Assembly: GCF_021023135.1 (NCBI RefSeq)
Contig: NZ_PGFV01000003.1
Location: 372,001 to 436,000, forward strand
Direction of reading: 5' to 3'
DNA from: Brevibacterium sp. CCUG 69071
GTDB taxonomy: Bacteria; Actinomycetota; Actinomycetes; Actinomycetales; Brevibacteriaceae
DNA length: 64,000 nt
A model generated the notes under the pieces. The model was not told where the DNA came from. It made no database searches and saw only the letters and a list, made by a program, of their open reading frames with translations. The position numbers were made by a program, and so were the translations under genes. Positions 1 through 10,664 of the stretch are shown here, one piece after another (position 1 is the first letter of the stretch; every line of letters starts with the position of its first letter).

Positions 1-266
1 GCGGCCGCACCCTGCAGCTGCGTCAGGGCACAAACACCTTCGGCCGCTCCTCGTCGAGCTCCGACTTCGTCATCGACGACCCAGGCGTCTCCCGCCGCCA
101 CTTCGAGATCATCCTCGACGGCGACCATGCCGTGGCCAACGACCTCGGTTCGACCAACGGCACGCTCCTGCACGGACGCAAGCTCACCTCGGCGAACCTC
201 TCCAACGGTGACATCCTCACGGCCGGAGATGCCGAGGTCCGCTACACCGAGCAGGACGCCCTGTGA
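1..266 (+). CDS. fhaA: FHA-domain protein FhaA, C-terminal part (truncated by window edge)
   Basis: Only the last 87 residues are in the window, read in the frame that ends with TGA at 264-266. They form most of a forkhead-associated (FHA) phosphothreonine-binding domain. Visible hallmarks are NTFGRSSSSDFVIDD, then SRRHFEI and DLGSTNGTLL, which supply the Gly-Arg, Ser-Arg-His and Thr-Asn-Gly contacts of this fold. The protein ends right after the domain, as FhaA-type proteins do (N-terminal DUF3662, linker, C-terminal FHA). In actinobacteria FhaA binds phosphorylated kinase or MviN partners at the cell pole and septum. Its stop overlaps the next gene's GTG start by 4 bp, so it is the 5' visible member of the operon. 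The name rests on position and FHA type; the N-terminal domain cannot be checked here. Confidence 0.8.
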   Translation, partial: GRTLQLRQGTNTFGRSSSSSDFVIDDPGVSRRHFEIILDGDHAVANDLGSTNGTLLHGRKLTSANLSNGDILTAGDAEVRYTEQDAL

Positions 267-793
267 GCGAGTTCACCGTCACCGTCTTCCGGTTTGCCTT
301 CTTCATCATCCTCTGGCTCTTCGTCCTGGGTGTCGCCGGAGTGCTCCGCCGCGACATCTTCGGAGCCCGCCGGGGCAGCAGGAAATCCCGCCGAGGTCGG
401 TCGAAGCGCTCGGCCGCACCGGTGCCCTCCCCGGCTGCCGCACCACGGCAGAGTCCGCCCCCGCCGGCGGCCGCACCGCCGGGAGGCGGCAGATCGCAGG
501 CCCACCCGGGTGCGATCCGCGTCATCGCCGGTCCGCTGGCCGGCACCTCGCTCATGCTCTCCGGAGCTCCCGTGACCTTCGGTCGCGCCCCGGACAATAC
601 GATCGTCATCAGCGATGACTTCGCCTCGAGCCACCATGCCAGGATCTCCGCGCAGAACGGCGCCTGGGTGCTCGAGGACCTCGGTTCCACGAACGGCACC
701 ATCGTCGATGGCCGGCGCATCGACTCGCCCGTGCGACTGCGCATCGGCACAGAGATCACCATCGGCCATACGACGTTGGAGACCCAATCGTGA
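263..793 (+). CDS. fhaB: Membrane-anchored FHA-domain protein FhaB/FipA
   Basis: The protein has 176 residues: an N-terminal membrane segment at about 4-26, a basic then Pro/Ala-rich linker at about 30-85, and an FHA domain at about 90-176 (VTFGRAPDNT, SSHHARI, LGSTNGT). This is the length and architecture of FhaB/FipA, which binds phosphothreonine on cell-division partners such as FtsZ and FtsQ in mycobacteria. The GTG start sits in a GTGA overlap with fhaA and the stop overlaps the phosphatase start the same way, so the genes are translationally coupled. It is expected to be read out by the kinases encoded 5 kb downstream in the same operon. Confidence 0.9.
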   Translation: MSEFTVTVFRFAFFIILWLFVLGVAGVLRRDIFGARRGSRKSRRGRSKRSAAPVPSPAAAPRQSPPPPAAAPPGGGRSQAHPGAIRVIAGPLAGTSLMLSGAPVTFGRAPDNTIVISDDFASSHHARISAQNGAWVLEDLGSTNGTIVDGRRIDSPVRLRIGTEITIGHTTLETQS

Positions 794-2280
794 CGACCGA
801 CGGTACGATCACCCTCCGTTCGGCAGCCCGGTCCCACACCGGGCTGGTGCGCAAGAACAATCAGGACTCTGGCTATGCGGGTCCGAACTTCCTCCTCATC
901 GCCGACGGTATGGGCGGTCATGCCGGCGGAGACGTCGCCTCGGCGATCACCGTCTCCCGCCTCGCCGAACTCGACAGCGAGCCCAGCGGCGAAGACGCTC
1001 TCGAGCTCCTGCGCACCTCGATCCTCGAAGCCAATGACCGCATCGTCCGCGGCGTGGCCGAACAGCCCGAGCTCGCCGGCATGGGCACCACCGTGACCGC
1101 CCTGCTCCGAGCACCGGGCAACCGCTTCGCCCTCGCCCACATCGGCGATTCCCGCGGCTATGTTCTCCGCGACGGCGAACTCCAGCCCGCCACCCACGAC
1201 CACACCTTCGTCCAGATGCTCGTCGACGAAGGCCGGATCACCGCCGACGAAGCCGAGACCCACCCTCAGCGCTCTGTAGTCATGAAGGTCCTCGGCGATG
1301 TCGGGGCCTCCCCCGATCTCGACCTGTCCCTGCGCGAAGCCCATGTCGGCGACCGCTGGATGCTGTGCTCGGACGGGCTGACCGGATTCGCCGACATCGA
1401 CGAGATCGCCCGCGTCCTCGCCGAGGTCCCCGACCCCGACGAATGCTGCCGCCAACTCATCGACCTGGCCCTGGCCGGGGGCGGCGCGGACAATGTCACC
1501 GTCGTCATCGGCGACGTCCTCGAAGGCACCGTCGATGCGCCCTCGGGCAATCCCGTCGGCTCCGTGCAGGTCAACCCCCAGTACGCGACGATCGGGACGA
1601 ACCCCGACGGCCAGATCCCGGCAGAGACCCAGCCGATCTACGGCGACGGCGACATCCCCACCGACACCGTGCCGATGCAAGCTGTGTCCGGGGATGCCCA
1701 GGAACCCACCGCCGAGGTGGTCCCTCCCTCCCAGCGCACCGATGCGGATTCCTCTGCGGAGTCCGCCGCCTCCGAATCCGACCGAACGAAGTCCGCTGCG
1801 CAGAGGCTCGGCACCGAGGAGGATGACCTCGACGCTGATGACGACGAGGTCGAGAAACGGTCCTACCTCGGGTGGATCATTGCGGGCATCGTCATCATCG
1901 CCCTCGCTGTCGGTGGCTTCTTCGCCTACAACTACATCAGCAACCACTACTTCCTGACCAGCGACGAGGGCAAGGTCACCCTCTACCGCGGCCTCGACAC
2001 GACGCTCGGACCGATCGAGCTCAGCCGCCTCGAGGACACCACCGACATCGAAGTCGGGACGCTCAACAGCTTCTCCCAGGACCGTCTGCGCGGTTCGATC
2101 CAGGCCGATTCGCGCGATGAGGCCGACCGCATCATCGACAACCTCCGCAAGGAATCCGACCAGTCCGGCGATGTCTCCGGCAATGTCGAGGACGCGACGA
2201 GCCCGAGCGATCCGGCTCCCTCACCTCCGGATTCGCGTTCGGCCGACCCCAGCGACGCCATCACACGGGAGTCGCAGTGA
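790..2280 (+). CDS. pstP: PP2C-family Ser/Thr phosphatase PstP
   Basis: This 496-residue protein has a PP2C catalytic domain at about 8-245 with all metal-binding motifs visible: VRKNNQDSGY, DGMGGHAGGD, HIGDSRGYVL, LCSDGLTGF and GGGADNVTVV. An acidic, Pro/Ser-rich juxtamembrane region follows, then one transmembrane helix at about 358-381 and an extracellular C-terminal part of about 115 residues. That is the PstP layout. It dephosphorylates the PASTA kinases and their substrates (PbpA, CwlM, FHA partners). The GTG start overlaps fhaB by 4 bp and the stop overlaps the SEDS gene. The extracellular region ends in a Ser/Asp/Pro-rich tail without a recognised fold. Confidence 0.93.
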   Translation: MTTDGTITLRSAARSHTGLVRKNNQDSGYAGPNFLLIADGMGGHAGGDVASAITVSRLAELDSEPSGEDALELLRTSILEANDRIVRGVAEQPELAGMGTTVTALLRAPGNRFALAHIGDSRGYVLRDGELQPATHDHTFVQMLVDEGRITADEAETHPQRSVVMKVLGDVGASPDLDLSLREAHVGDRWMLCSDGLTGFADIDEIARVLAEVPDPDECCRQLIDLALAGGGADNVTVVIGDVLEGTVDAPSGNPVGSVQVNPQYATIGTNPDGQIPAETQPIYGDGDIPTDTVPMQAVSGDAQEPTAEVVPPSQRTDADSSAESAASESDRTKSAAQRLGTEEDDLDADDDEVEKRSYLGWIIAGIVIIALAVGGFFAYNYISNHYFLTSDEGKVTLYRGLDTTLGPIELSRLEDTTDIEVGTLNSFSQDRLRGSIQADSRDEADRIIDNLRKESDQSGDVSGNVEDATSPSDPAPSPPDSRSADPSDAITRESQ

Positions 2281-3818
2281 TGTCTGCCAACGTCGCCGAG
2301 GTGGTCCGACCCAGGCCCTATCGCCTGGCCGAGCTCGGGCTCCTCATCCTCGCCATCGCCGTCGCCACGTCCGCCTACGCCCTCGTCGGGCTCGGCGTCG
2401 AAGGCACGATCCCGGCGAATGTCTACCAGTACGGTGCGTGGCTGGCGGTTCTCGGACTCATCATCCACGTCGTCGTGTGGTGGAAGGCGAAGTACGCCGA
2501 CCCGGTCCTCGTGCCGATCGCGGTGCTGCTCAACGGCCTCGGCCTGGCGATGATCTACCGGGTCGACCTCGGTCGGTCCGAATACCTCAACAGCTCCCTG
2601 ACGCAGCTGATCTGGATGACGCTGGGCGTCGGCTTGGCGATCGCAGTCATCCTCGTGGTCAGAGACCACCGCTGGCTGCGCCGCTACACCTTCGTCTCCG
2701 GGTTCGCGGCCCTGCTGTTCCTGCTGCTGCCGCTCATCCCGGGCCTGGGCAAGACCATCAACGGCGCCCGCATCTGGATCGGCGTCGGCTCGATGTCCTT
2801 CCAGCCGGGTGAGATCGCGAAGATCCTGCTCGCCATCTTCTTCGCCGGCTACCTCGTGTCCTACCGCGATCAGCTGGTCGCGGCCGGACCGAAGATCCTC
2901 GGCATCAGGTTCCCGCGTCTGCGCGATTTCGGTCCGATCATCATCGCCTGGGTGGCCAGCGTCGGCATTCTCGTCTTCGAGAAGGACCTCGGCACCTCGC
3001 TGCTCTTCTTCGGCCTGTTCGTGGCGATGCTCTACGTCGCCACCAGCAAGGTCTCGTGGATCATCCTCGGCCTCGGCTTCTTCTCCGTCGGTGCGGTCGC
3101 TGCGACCTTCCTGTTCTCCCACGTCAACCAGCGCGTCTCCGGCTGGCTGGGCGCCCTGACCGCCGAGGAGTACAACAAGACTCCCGGCGGGTCCTACCAG
3201 CTGGTGCAGGGACTGTTCGGCATGTCCAACGGCGGTCTCATCGGCACCGGCTTCGGCGAGGGCCGCCCGAACATGGTCCCGTATGCGGAATCCGACTTCA
3301 TCTACGCCAGCTTCGGCGAGGAGATCGGCATGGCAGGGCTCTTCGTCATCCTGCTCTGCTACCTCATCATCTTCCAGCGCGGCATCCGCACCGCCCAGCA
3401 GCTGCGCGACGGCTTCGGCACCCTGCTGGCCACCGGCCTGTCATTCACGATCGCCCTGCAGGTCTTCGTGGTCGTCGGCGGGGTCACCCGCCTCATCCCG
3501 CTCACGGGTCTGACCACGCCGTTCCTCGCCCAGGGCGGTTCGTCCCTGGTGGCGAACTGGATGATCATCGGGCTGCTGCTGCGGATCTCGGACAATGCCA
3601 GACGGCCGGTCGAGGACTTCCACACCGGCGTCCTGCGGGTCACGGAGGACCCGGAGGAACGGACCGCCTCGGCGCGGGATTCCGGGGACCGCAACGACAC
3701 CGCGCGCATCGAGGACGAGGATGCGCCGACGACGAACTTCGCGGCCACTCGCAACGGCGCCGCCGACTCCGACGAGACACCGACGACCAATCTGGGCACC
3801 ACGGGAGGTGAACGATGA
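2277..3818 (+). CDS. rodA: SEDS-family peptidoglycan glycosyltransferase FtsW/RodA
   Basis: The 513-residue polytopic protein has about ten to twelve hydrophobic helices. It carries SEDS-family signatures such as FQPGEIAKILLAIF near the middle and SDFIYASFGEEIGMAG and TPFLAQGGSSLVANW toward the C-terminus. SEDS proteins polymerise lipid II into glycan strands together with a class B PBP, and the next gene is exactly that partner. Position between pstP and pbpA is the locus of RodA in mycobacteria and relatives. The C-terminal cytoplasmic tail (about 80 residues, Asp/Thr/Glu-rich) repeats a TTNFA/TTNLG motif and could be a phosphorylation target (inference). GTG at 2277 is chosen for its 4-bp overlap, but ATG at 2280 is equally possible. 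Confidence 0.9.
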   Translation: MMSANVAEVVRPRPYRLAELGLLILAIAVATSAYALVGLGVEGTIPANVYQYGAWLAVLGLIIHVVVWWKAKYADPVLVPIAVLLNGLGLAMIYRVDLGRSEYLNSSLTQLIWMTLGVGLAIAVILVVRDHRWLRRYTFVSGFAALLFLLLPLIPGLGKTINGARIWIGVGSMSFQPGEIAKILLAIFFAGYLVSYRDQLVAAGPKILGIRFPRLRDFGPIIIAWVASVGILVFEKDLGTSLLFFGLFVAMLYVATSKVSWIILGLGFFSVGAVAATFLFSHVNQRVSGWLGALTAEEYNKTPGGSYQLVQGLFGMSNGGLIGTGFGEGRPNMVPYAESDFIYASFGEEIGMAGLFVILLCYLIIFQRGIRTAQQLRDGFGTLLATGLSFTIALQVFVVVGGVTRLIPLTGLTTPFLAQGGSSLVANWMIIGLLLRISDNARRPVEDFHTGVLRVTEDPEERTASARDSGDRNDTARIEDEDAPTTNFAATRNGAADSDETPTTNLGTTGGER

Positions 3819-5284
3819 AGAAACCGCTGACACACATCACGATCGTCGGATTCGTCATGTTCGCGCTCCTGTTCGGGTCGACGAGCTGGGTCCAGTTCGT
3901 CACCGCGGATTCGCTGAACAACAACCAGCTGAACAACCGACGGATCCTCGATCAGCTCGCCCGCGATCGCGGTCCGATCCTCGTCGACGGCACCCCGATC
4001 GCCTATTCGGAACCCGTCGACGACAAGTACAAGTTCCAGCGCAAGTACGGTTCCGAAGGCCTCGATCCGCGTGCCTATGCGGCGATCACCGGTTACTACT
4101 CGGTGGTCTCCGGGGCCTCGGGGATGGAACGGGCCAGCGGTGAGTACCTCTCCGGTGACTCCGATGCCCTGTTCTACGACAAGGTCGGCAGCCTTTTCAC
4201 GGGCGAACAACCGCGGGGAGCCGCCGTCGAGCTGACCGTGGACCCGAAGGTGCAGAAGGCCGCTTGGGACGGACTCGGCGATCAGAACGGCGCCGCCGTG
4301 GCGATCGAGCCGAAGACCGGCAAGATCCTCGCCATGGCCTCGACCCCCGGCTGGGATCCCAACGCCCTGGCCAGCCATGATTCGGAAAAGGCACGCAGCG
4401 CCTTCGACACCCTCGAAGGCGCCGAGGGCAAACCCGCCTACAACCGCGCGATCGGCGGCAATCTCTACCCGCCCGGCTCGACCTTCAAGGTCCTCGTCGC
4501 GGCCGCCGCACTCGAATCCGGAGACTACACGCCCGATTCGACGCTCAACGGACCCGCCAGCCTCGATCTGCCGCAGACCACGTCGACGATCGGCAATTCC
4601 CACCCGGGTGCCTGCCGCAATGGCGGCAAGCCGAGCCTGGCACAGTCCCTGGCCGAATCCTGCAACACCTCCTTCGCCTCGCTGGGCATGGACCTCGGTG
4701 AGGATGCGATCCGTGAGCAGGCTGAGAAGTTCGGCTTCGGCCAGGACCTCGAGGTCCCGCTCAAGGTCACCCCGTCCTCGTTCCCCGATGACCTCAACCC
4801 GCCACAGCTGGCGCAGTCCTCCCTCGGTCAGTTCGAGGTCCGGTCCACGCCGATGCAGATGGCGATGATGACCGCGGGCATCGCCAACGGCGGGAAGATG
4901 ATGCAGCCGCAGCTCGTCGACCGGGTGCTCAACGCGAACACCCTCGAACCGATCTCGGAGACCCGTCCGAAGGAGAAGTCGCGTCCGATCTCCGGCGACA
5001 CCGCCGATGAACTGACCTCGATGATGGAAGGCGTCGTCACCGACGGCACCGCCTCGGTGGCGAAGATGGGCGATACGAAGGTCGCCGCGAAGACCGGCAC
5101 CGCCCAGCACGCCTCGGGTGCGGCGCCCCACGCCTGGTTCATCTCGTTCGCACCCGCCGATGATCCGAAGATCGCGGTCGCGGTCGTCGTGGAGAACGGC
5201 GGAAACGCGGGCAACGAAGCTTATGGAGCGACGGTCGCAGGACCGATCGCCAAGAACATGATGGAAGCGGTGGTCGAAGAATGA
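3815..5284 (+). CDS. pbpA: Class B penicillin-binding protein PbpA
   Basis: This 489-residue transpeptidase has an N-terminal membrane anchor at about 7-28 and a C-terminal penicillin-binding domain. The three catalytic motifs are readable: STFK with nucleophile Ser222, SCN starting at Ser282, and KTGT starting at Lys426. It crosslinks stem peptides of new peptidoglycan in the periplasmic space and is the natural partner of the preceding SEDS glycosyltransferase. The ATG start overlaps the upstream stop by 4 bp, and the stop overlaps the kinase start. Length and gene order match mycobacterial and corynebacterial PbpA, a known target of the neighbouring kinase. Confidence 0.93.
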   Translation: MKKPLTHITIVGFVMFALLFGSTSWVQFVTADSLNNNQLNNRRILDQLARDRGPILVDGTPIAYSEPVDDKYKFQRKYGSEGLDPRAYAAITGYYSVVSGASGMERASGEYLSGDSDALFYDKVGSLFTGEQPRGAAVELTVDPKVQKAAWDGLGDQNGAAVAIEPKTGKILAMASTPGWDPNALASHDSEKARSAFDTLEGAEGKPAYNRAIGGNLYPPGSTFKVLVAAAALESGDYTPDSTLNGPASLDLPQTTSTIGNSHPGACRNGGKPSLAQSLAESCNTSFASLGMDLGEDAIREQAEKFGFGQDLEVPLKVTPSSFPDDLNPPQLAQSSLGQFEVRSTPMQMAMMTAGIANGGKMMQPQLVDRVLNANTLEPISETRPKEKSRPISGDTADELTSMMEGVVTDGTASVAKMGDTKVAAKTGTAQHASGAAPHAWFISFAPADDPKIAVAVVVENGGNAGNEAYGATVAGPIAKNMMEAVVEE

Positions 5285-7044
5285 GGCCCGTCGAAGGAAC
5301 CCTGCTGGGCAACCGGTACAAGCTCACCTCCCGCATCGCCGTAGGCGGCATGGGAGAGGTCTGGAAGGGCGTCGACTCGGTGCTCGGCCGTGAGGTCGCG
5401 GCGAAGATCCTCAAGGACGAATACCTCTCGGATTCGACCTTCCTCGCCCGCTTCCGCGCCGAGGCGCAGAACATGGGTCGCGTCTCCGACCCCGGAATCG
5501 CCGGCGTCTACGACTACGGCGACGAGGACGGTTCGCCCTACCTGGTGATGGAGTACGTGCCCGGTGAGGCGCTCTCGGCGATCATCGAACGCAGCGCCCC
5601 CCTGTCCGAAGCGGACACGCTGAGCATCGTCTCCCAGGCCGCGCAGGCCCTCGGCGCCGCTCACAAGGTCGGCGTCATCCACCGCGACATCAAGCCCGGC
5701 AACATCCTCATGACCCCGGACTTCCGGGTCAAGATCACCGACTTCGGCATCGCCCGGGTCACCGACCAGGCACCGCTGACGAAGACCGGACAGGTCATGG
5801 GCACCGCCCAGTACCTCGCCCCGGAGCAGGCCACCGGCAAGGGCTCGGGCCCCGGCTCCGACCTCTACTCCCTGGGCATCATCGCCTACGAGGCGCTGGC
5901 CGGTCAGCGGCCCTTCACCGGTGATTCGCAGGTCGCGATCGCCATCGCGCAGGTCAACCAGCAGCATCCGCCGCTGCCGGACACGGTCTCCGAACCGGTG
6001 CGCCGCTTCGTCGACAGCCTGCTGGAGAAGAAGCCGGACCGCAGGCCCGGTGACGCCGTGCAGGTCTACCAGGCATCGGATGCCCTGGCCGCCGGCGACA
6101 TCGCCGGAGCCGAGGAGATCCTGCCGCAGATGCGTCACGGCAATGCGGCCTCCGAGGCGCTGACCCAGGTCTTCAACAACCCCGACCCGGTGCCGACGAC
6201 GAAGGCGATGCCGGTCACGGCCGCCAATGACGCCACCCAGGTCTATCCCGCGAACCAGGGATGGAACGGGAACCAGGCGAACACCTCGGCGAACGGGCTC
6301 GCCGCGGCCGAGGGCGACGAACTCGACCCGGATTCCGAACTCGCCGATGAGAAGGCCTCGAAGAAGGGGCGGGCGCTGATCTGGATCCTCGCGATCATCG
6401 CGCTGCTGGCCGTGGGCGGACTGCTGTGGTACTTCCTCGGCGGCAACGGCGGCGAACCCGATCCCGCACCGAGCACCTCGGAGGCAACCACCTCGGAGGC
6501 GAAGAAGACCGTCGAGATCGACAAGGCCGACTACATCGGACTCTCCGAATCCTCGGCGACGCAGAACCTCGAGAACGAGGGGCTCAAGGCCGAAACGCAG
6601 ACCATCGACTCCGATCGGGCCGAGGGCACGGTCGCCGATGTCGGCGAGGGCGAGAACGGCTACACCTTCGAAGAGGGCGACACCGTCACCCTCTACATCT
6701 CCGACGGACCCGACGAGGCCCCCCAACAGCCGGAGCCGACGAACGAACCGACGAGTTCGCCGACCCTGGGCAACGATTCGAACTCGAATTCCCAAGGCTC
6801 GAACGATGACGACAACGGTCAGGGCTCGAACTCGAACCAGGATTCGACGAGCAGCTCCGATGACGAGGGCTCCGAGAACGGGACCGACAGCGATTCGGGT
6901 TCGGCGAACGACGAACAGGACGGTGGCCAGTCCGCCGATCAGAACGGCAACCAGAACAGCGAGAATAACGGTTCGAACTCGAACTCGAATTCTGGCAGCG
7001 GGTCGAACTCCGACAGCGAGGCGAACGGAGAGAATGGCAACTGA
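5281..7044 (+). CDS. pknA: Receptor-type Ser/Thr protein kinase (PknA-like) with one PASTA-like domain
   Basis: The 587-residue protein starts with a complete Hanks-type kinase domain at about 10-275: glycine loop VGGMGEVW, catalytic Lys in VAAKIL, HRDIKPGN with Asp136, DFG in KITDFGIA, and LAPEQA. A juxtamembrane stretch, one transmembrane helix at about 365-386 and a single PASTA-like module at about 405-475 follow. The last 110 residues are extremely Asn/Ser/Gly/Asp-rich and look disordered. PknA-class kinases phosphorylate division and wall-synthesis proteins. Most PknA proteins lack PASTA modules, so this one is intermediate between PknA and PknB. It is the last overlapping gene of the operon; pknB follows after 133 bp. 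Confidence 0.88.
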   Translation: MRPVEGTLLGNRYKLTSRIAVGGMGEVWKGVDSVLGREVAAKILKDEYLSDSTFLARFRAEAQNMGRVSDPGIAGVYDYGDEDGSPYLVMEYVPGEALSAIIERSAPLSEADTLSIVSQAAQALGAAHKVGVIHRDIKPGNILMTPDFRVKITDFGIARVTDQAPLTKTGQVMGTAQYLAPEQATGKGSGPGSDLYSLGIIAYEALAGQRPFTGDSQVAIAIAQVNQQHPPLPDTVSEPVRRFVDSLLEKKPDRRPGDAVQVYQASDALAAGDIAGAEEILPQMRHGNAASEALTQVFNNPDPVPTTKAMPVTAANDATQVYPANQGWNGNQANTSANGLAAAEGDELDPDSELADEKASKKGRALIWILAIIALLAVGGLLWYFLGGNGGEPDPAPSTSEATTSEAKKTVEIDKADYIGLSESSATQNLENEGLKAETQTIDSDRAEGTVADVGEGENGYTFEEGDTVTLYISDGPDEAPQQPEPTNEPTSSPTLGNDSNSNSQGSNDDDNGQGSNSNQDSTSSSDDEGSENGTDSDSGSANDEQDGGQSADQNGNQNSENNGSNSNSNSGSGSNSDSEANGENGN

Positions 7045-7177
7045 CCGAACCCCGGATTCTCGGAGAACACCGAGAGTTTGAAATACTGAGAGACGCGAAC
7101 CCGGACGCGGGTGAGCAGAAGCCCACTGTGGGTGTGACCAAGACCCAAGCAGCGGGTGAACCAAGCGGAGGACATCA

Positions 7178-9085
<1,908 letters not shown>

Positions 9086-9117
9086 TTCTTACCGAGGCGG
9101 TCCCTCCCTTCCGAAGA

Positions 9118-9133
9118 AGAGGGGAACCCCTCT
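9118..9133 (+). terminator. Short hairpin after pknB
   Basis: Perfect 7-bp stem AGAGGGG/CCCCTCT with a 2-nt loop, 33 bp after the pknB stop and 55 bp before the convergent gene's stop. No clear T-run follows, so it is only a plausible end point for transcription from either side. Confidence 0.4.
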
Positions 9134-9187
9134 GTGGGGCAGCTCGACTCGGCCTGGCCTGATTCTCAGCTCGGCTCGACCTGATCC

Positions 9188-9700
9188 TCAGCTCAGGCTG
9201 ATGAACAGATCCGTGCGCAGGGTGGCCGGATCCATCTCGGGGTTCGGCTCGGTGACGTAGATTTCGATGAACGGCAGCCCTGGGTGATGCCCGGCCGCTA
9301 CCGCCTCGTTGACGAATCCGGCCCAGGCCTCCCCGAGCCCGTCATACCCGCCGAGGTGGCTGAACGCGGCCATCGACCCCGCCGGCAGCTCCGAGGGGAT
9401 GACGATGAGATCGTTGCCGATCGGCAGGGACTGCGTCAGCCCTGCGGAGATCGGAATTCCCACCTGCAGGTCGACGGTCTCGCTCGGCTGCTTGGTGTAG
9501 AGGGCGAAGGCCGGCCCCACGGGTTCAACTTCGGCCTCGGCGATGGCCGGGAAGAGACCGGAGAAGGTGTTGTCGTAGAACGCCGGCAGGTCATCGATGG
9601 CGACTCCGCGCGCCTCGACCACGGCGGCGGGCATCGCCGGCACTTCGATGACGGTCAGTTCGGTGTAGGGCTCGGTCCGGGTGTAGCTCGGTTCTGACAT
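9188..9700 (-). CDS. GyrI-like / AraC effector-binding domain protein
   Basis: The 170-residue single-domain protein looks like the GyrI-like small-molecule-binding fold: an opening VIEVPAMPAAVVEARGVAI strand pair, a central LYTKQPSETVDLQVGIPIS segment, and a final FIEIYVTEPNPEMDP strand motif. The family binds diverse hydrophobic ligands and includes stand-alone proteins without a DNA-binding part, as here. It is monocistronic on the minus strand, converging on pknB, with GGACCCGAA upstream of the ATG as a weak ribosome site. The ligand is unknown. I am fairly sure of the fold and unsure of any role. Confidence 0.7.
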   Translation of the reverse strand: MSEPSYTRTEPYTELTVIEVPAMPAAVVEARGVAIDDLPAFYDNTFSGLFPAIAEAEVEPVGPAFALYTKQPSETVDLQVGIPISAGLTQSLPIGNDLIVIPSELPAGSMAAFSHLGGYDGLGEAWAGFVNEAVAAGHHPGLPFIEIYVTEPNPEMDPATLRTDLFISLS

Positions 9701-9854
9701 TTCGGGTCCTCCCGATCGCTCTGCTGTGAGTCTTCGACCTGCTGTGAACTTGGTGCTGACCTTGCTGTGAACGTGGTGCTTTGCCGGTGACGCCGAGTCT
9801 AACGATCATCCGCCTCGGCGAACACCCTCGGCGCTCGACCGATTGCTGAGATCC

Positions 9855-10499
9855 TCAGGAGATCGCGGTCGCCAGGGGTGACATCTTTGCCGCGCGCTCG
9901 GCGGCTCCTGCGAGCCCGCAGACCTCGAGCCAGTTGCCGAGCATGAGGTAGCCGGATTCGGTGAGCACGGACTCCGGGTGGAACTGGACGCCGAAGAGCG
10001 GCTGCTCTCGGTGTTCGATGGCCATGACGATGCCGTCCTGTGTCCGGGCGGTGACGGTGAACTTCTCGAGGTCGAGGGTCTCGTCGACGATCGCCAAGGA
10101 GTGATAGCGGGTCACGGTCAGCGGATTCGGGCAGCCGAAGAAGATGCCCTCCCCGTCGTGGGTGATAACCGAGGTCTTGCCGTGCATGAGCACCGGGGAA
10201 TGCGAGACCGTGGCTCCGAACACCTCGCCGAGAGCCTGATGGCCCAGGCAGACACCGAAGACAGGTTTGCCTGCGGTTTCGGCCCAGGAGATCAGCGCCA
10301 GGCACACTCCGGACTCGGCGGGCACCCCAGGACCCGGGGACAGCAGGATCCCGTCGTAGTCGCCTGCCGTCTCAGGGACCGCCTCGGCGGGGATGTCGTC
10401 ATTGCGGATGACATCGACTTCGGCCCCGAGCTCGCGGACGTAGGCCACGAGGGTGTAGACGAAGCTGTCGTAGTTGTCGATGACGAGGATCTTGGTCAT
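9855..10499 (-). CDS. pabA: Glutamine amidotransferase subunit PabA/TrpG
   Basis: This 214-residue class I glutamine amidotransferase has the triad visible: Cys in GVCLGHQALG and His-x-Glu in FGVQFHPESVL, plus the oxyanion motif LLSPGPG. It releases ammonia from glutamine for aminodeoxychorismate synthase (folate) or anthranilate synthase (tryptophan). No partner synthase lies beside it. In many actinobacteria a lone copy sits next to the class E sortase and the pknB/crgA cluster, as here, and is usually annotated as the PabA-type component. Its ATG overlaps the stop of the upstream 55-residue gene by 4 bp, indicating coupled translation. Confidence 0.88.
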   Translation of the reverse strand: MTKILVIDNYDSFVYTLVAYVRELGAEVDVIRNDDIPAEAVPETAGDYDGILLSPGPGVPAESGVCLALISWAETAGKPVFGVCLGHQALGEVFGATVSHSPVLMHGKTSVITHDGEGIFFGCPNPLTVTRYHSLAIVDETLDLEKFTVTARTQDGIVMAIEHREQPLFGVQFHPESVLTESGYLMLGNWLEVCGLAGAAERAAKMSPLATAIS

Positions 10500-10663
10500 T
10501 GGCCACCATCTGTCACGGTTGCGTTGTTGAAGGGCATGTAGGGGGCGATGACCGGGAAGACGTACTGCATGAGCAGGAGCACGACCGCGGCGATGAGGAT
10601 GAGCGCGAAGATGAGCTTGACGAACCAGTTTCCCGGCAGGATCCGCCAGATGAACGCATACAT
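10496..10663 (-). CDS. Small single-pass membrane protein, 55 residues
   Basis: An open frame of 55 codons lies exactly in the gap between sortase and pabA: it starts 1 bp after the sortase stop and ends in a TGA overlapping the pabA ATG. It begins MYAFIWRILPGNWFVK, continues with a strongly hydrophobic helix at about 15-40, and ends TVTDGGQ. The tight fit between two real genes and the GC-rich third positions argue that it is translated. The WRxLPGxWxVK start followed by a helix resembles small actinobacterial membrane proteins that I recall annotated as hypothetical at this locus. No function is known to me; sortase assistance is only a guess from position. Confidence 0.78.
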   Translation of the reverse strand: MYAFIWRILPGNWFVKLIFALILIAAVVLLLMQYVFPVIAPYMPFNNATVTDGGQ

Positions 10664-10664
10664 A

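Noticed and set aside
217..1947. Long minus-strand open frame opposite the FHA and PP2C genes
   Set aside because: It is a GC-skew shadow of three certain plus-strand genes, with no family features and biased composition.
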